Assembly (NCBI GenBank): GCA_002792355.1
Contig: PFOE01000086.1
Location: 1 to 20,708 of the forward strand
DNA length: 20,708 nucleotides
Direction: 5' to 3'
Origin: Candidatus Roizmanbacteria bacterium CG_4_10_14_0_2_um_filter_36_35
GTDB lineage: Bacteria; Patescibacteriota; Microgenomatia; UBA1406; GWC2-37-13
The notes beneath the pieces were generated by a model. It did not search any database. It was not told the origin of the DNA and saw only the letters and a program-made list of their open reading frames with translations. Made by a program: the position numbers and the translations under genes. Shown here piece after piece: positions 20,056 through 20,708 of the stretch (the first letter of the stretch is position 1; each line of letters starts with the position of its first letter).

Positions 20056-20599
20056 TGACTGTCCCAATTTTGTTAGCGGGAAAATAACGGTAAAAGACCT
20101 GGCCGATTAAACTTTGAACTGGCACAGAACAAAACTCTCTCGAGTCTGAAGACCGCGGACGATTGTCCCCCATCACAAAAATTTCATCCAAGGGGATAGT
20201 ATAAGGAACTCCATCTTTGATACAGCCACCGTCCCAAAGATTAGTAGCTGCAAAAATATAATTTTCGCTGACAAGATTGTTATTAACAAAAACCTGACTG
20301 TTTTTGATGGTGACAACATCACCAGGAAGGCCGATGATTCTTTTAATATATTCTATATCAGGATTTTTGGGAGATTTGAAAACGACCACGTCTCCTCTCT
20401 CTAAGCGGCGGAATTTATAAGTAACGCGGCTGGTTAGTATGTAGTCTCCAGAATCGAAAGTCGGCTCCATCGAAGCACCTTTAACTTGGTTAGGAGTAAG
20501 GATAAAAAGGTAAACGACAATGAACATCGAACCAACAAAAACTACCGTTTCCAAAATATCCATGACAAAGCCAATGATTGTTTTTGTGATGTTCAACAT
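20027..20599 (-). CDS. lepB: Signal peptidase I
   Basis: This 190-residue membrane protease cleaves signal peptides from exported proteins on the outer face of the membrane. It has one N-terminal membrane helix (about residues 15-35), the catalytic serine S43 in GASMEPTF, the catalytic lysine K86 in YIKRIIGLPGD, and the box E motif MGDNRPRSSDSR. The short single-helix form resembles Gram-positive SipS-type enzymes rather than E. coli LepB. A loop with two cysteines (GGCIKDG and REFCSVP) might form a disulfide; this is inference. Its promoter puts TACAAT 8 nt before the ATG. The 3' end converges with and overlaps the radical SAM gene. Confidence 0.95.
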   Translation of the reverse strand: MLNITKTIIGFVMDILETVVFVGSMFIVVYLFILTPNQVKGASMEPTFDSGDYILTSRVTYKFRRLERGDVVVFKSPKNPDIEYIKRIIGLPGDVVTIKNSQVFVNNNLVSENYIFAATNLWDGGCIKDGVPYTIPLDEIFVMGDNRPRSSDSREFCSVPVQSLIGQVFYRYFPANKIGTVINPLPSSIR

Positions 20600-20607
20600 A
20601 ACTTTCC

Positions 20608-20636
20608 ATTGTAAGAAAAAATTTTGTAAAATACAA
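20608..20636 (-). promoter_or_regulatory. lepB promoter, overlapping the tRNA-Val promoter
   Basis: On minus: -35 TTGTAT (20631-20636), 17-bp spacer, -10 TACAAT (20608-20613), then 8 nt to the lepB ATG at 20599. On plus, TAAAAT at 20627-20632 is a probable -10 for the tRNA (start near 20639). The two divergent promoters share bases. Confidence 0.6.
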
Positions 20637-20642
20637 TAGTGA

Positions 20643-20708
20643 GGACTTGTAGCTCAGTTGGTTAGAGCGTTGCATTCACATTGCAAAGGTCAGAGGTTCG
20701 ACTCCTCT
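20643..20708 (+). tRNA. tRNA-Val (anticodon CAC), 3' end cut by the window edge
   Basis: The 5' acceptor strand GGACTTG is followed by a D-arm (AGCTCAGTTGGTTAGAGC), an anticodon arm TTGCA-TTCACAT-TGCAA with anticodon CAC reading GUG, and a T-arm AGAGG-TTCGACT-CCTCT. The window ends before the matching 3' acceptor strand, expected to read CAAGTCC. Confidence 0.93.

Overview
The window looks like a chromosomal segment of a Candidate Phyla Radiation bacterium (Patescibacteria, probably Microgenomates-like). This is inferred from its low-GC, lysine-rich coding style, compact cell-wall and division genes, near absence of Shine-Dalgarno sequences, and many short palindromic repeats, several lying in frame inside a gene. 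TGA works as an ordinary stop (at 1572-1574 and 20053-20055), so UGA recoding as in Gracilibacteria/SR1 is not supported.

Layout: 2-8261 is a division/cell-wall (dcw) cluster, all on +: the end of mraY, a MurL-type epimerase, murD, ftsW, murG, ftsQ, ftsA and ftsZ. Several genes overlap; two spacers carry long AT-rich imperfect hairpins. At 8264-13333 lies an accessory block: a broken small membrane ORF (-), a P-loop ATPase with an OmpR-like winged helix (-), a divergent 1008-residue protein I do not recognise (+), and a possible 51-residue protein (-). At 13437-18277 come ileS, rodA, rplU and rpmA (+). At 18312-18570 are two folded, repeat-rich non-coding elements. At 18589-20708 are a ParB-like HTH protein, a radical SAM/SPASM gene with two one-base frameshifts, convergent lepB (-), and the start of tRNA-Val(CAC).

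How the genes work together: MurL+MurD can place D-glutamate in the peptidoglycan precursor by epimerising UDP-MurNAc-L-Ala-L-Glu, without necessarily needing a glutamate racemase; mraY and murG make lipid I and II; FtsW and RodA polymerise for division and elongation; FtsQ/FtsA/FtsZ build the divisome.

Most notable: (1) a murL-murD pair inside a CPR dcw cluster; (2) an ileS gene with five repeat-like in-frame insertions, some sharing sequence with non-coding elements here; (3) promoters whose -10 box sits 6-9 nt before the start codon, implying leaderless mRNAs; (4) 11-bp-spaced direct repeats before the winged-helix ATPase gene, a plausible autoregulatory operator next to an uncharacterised divergent large protein.
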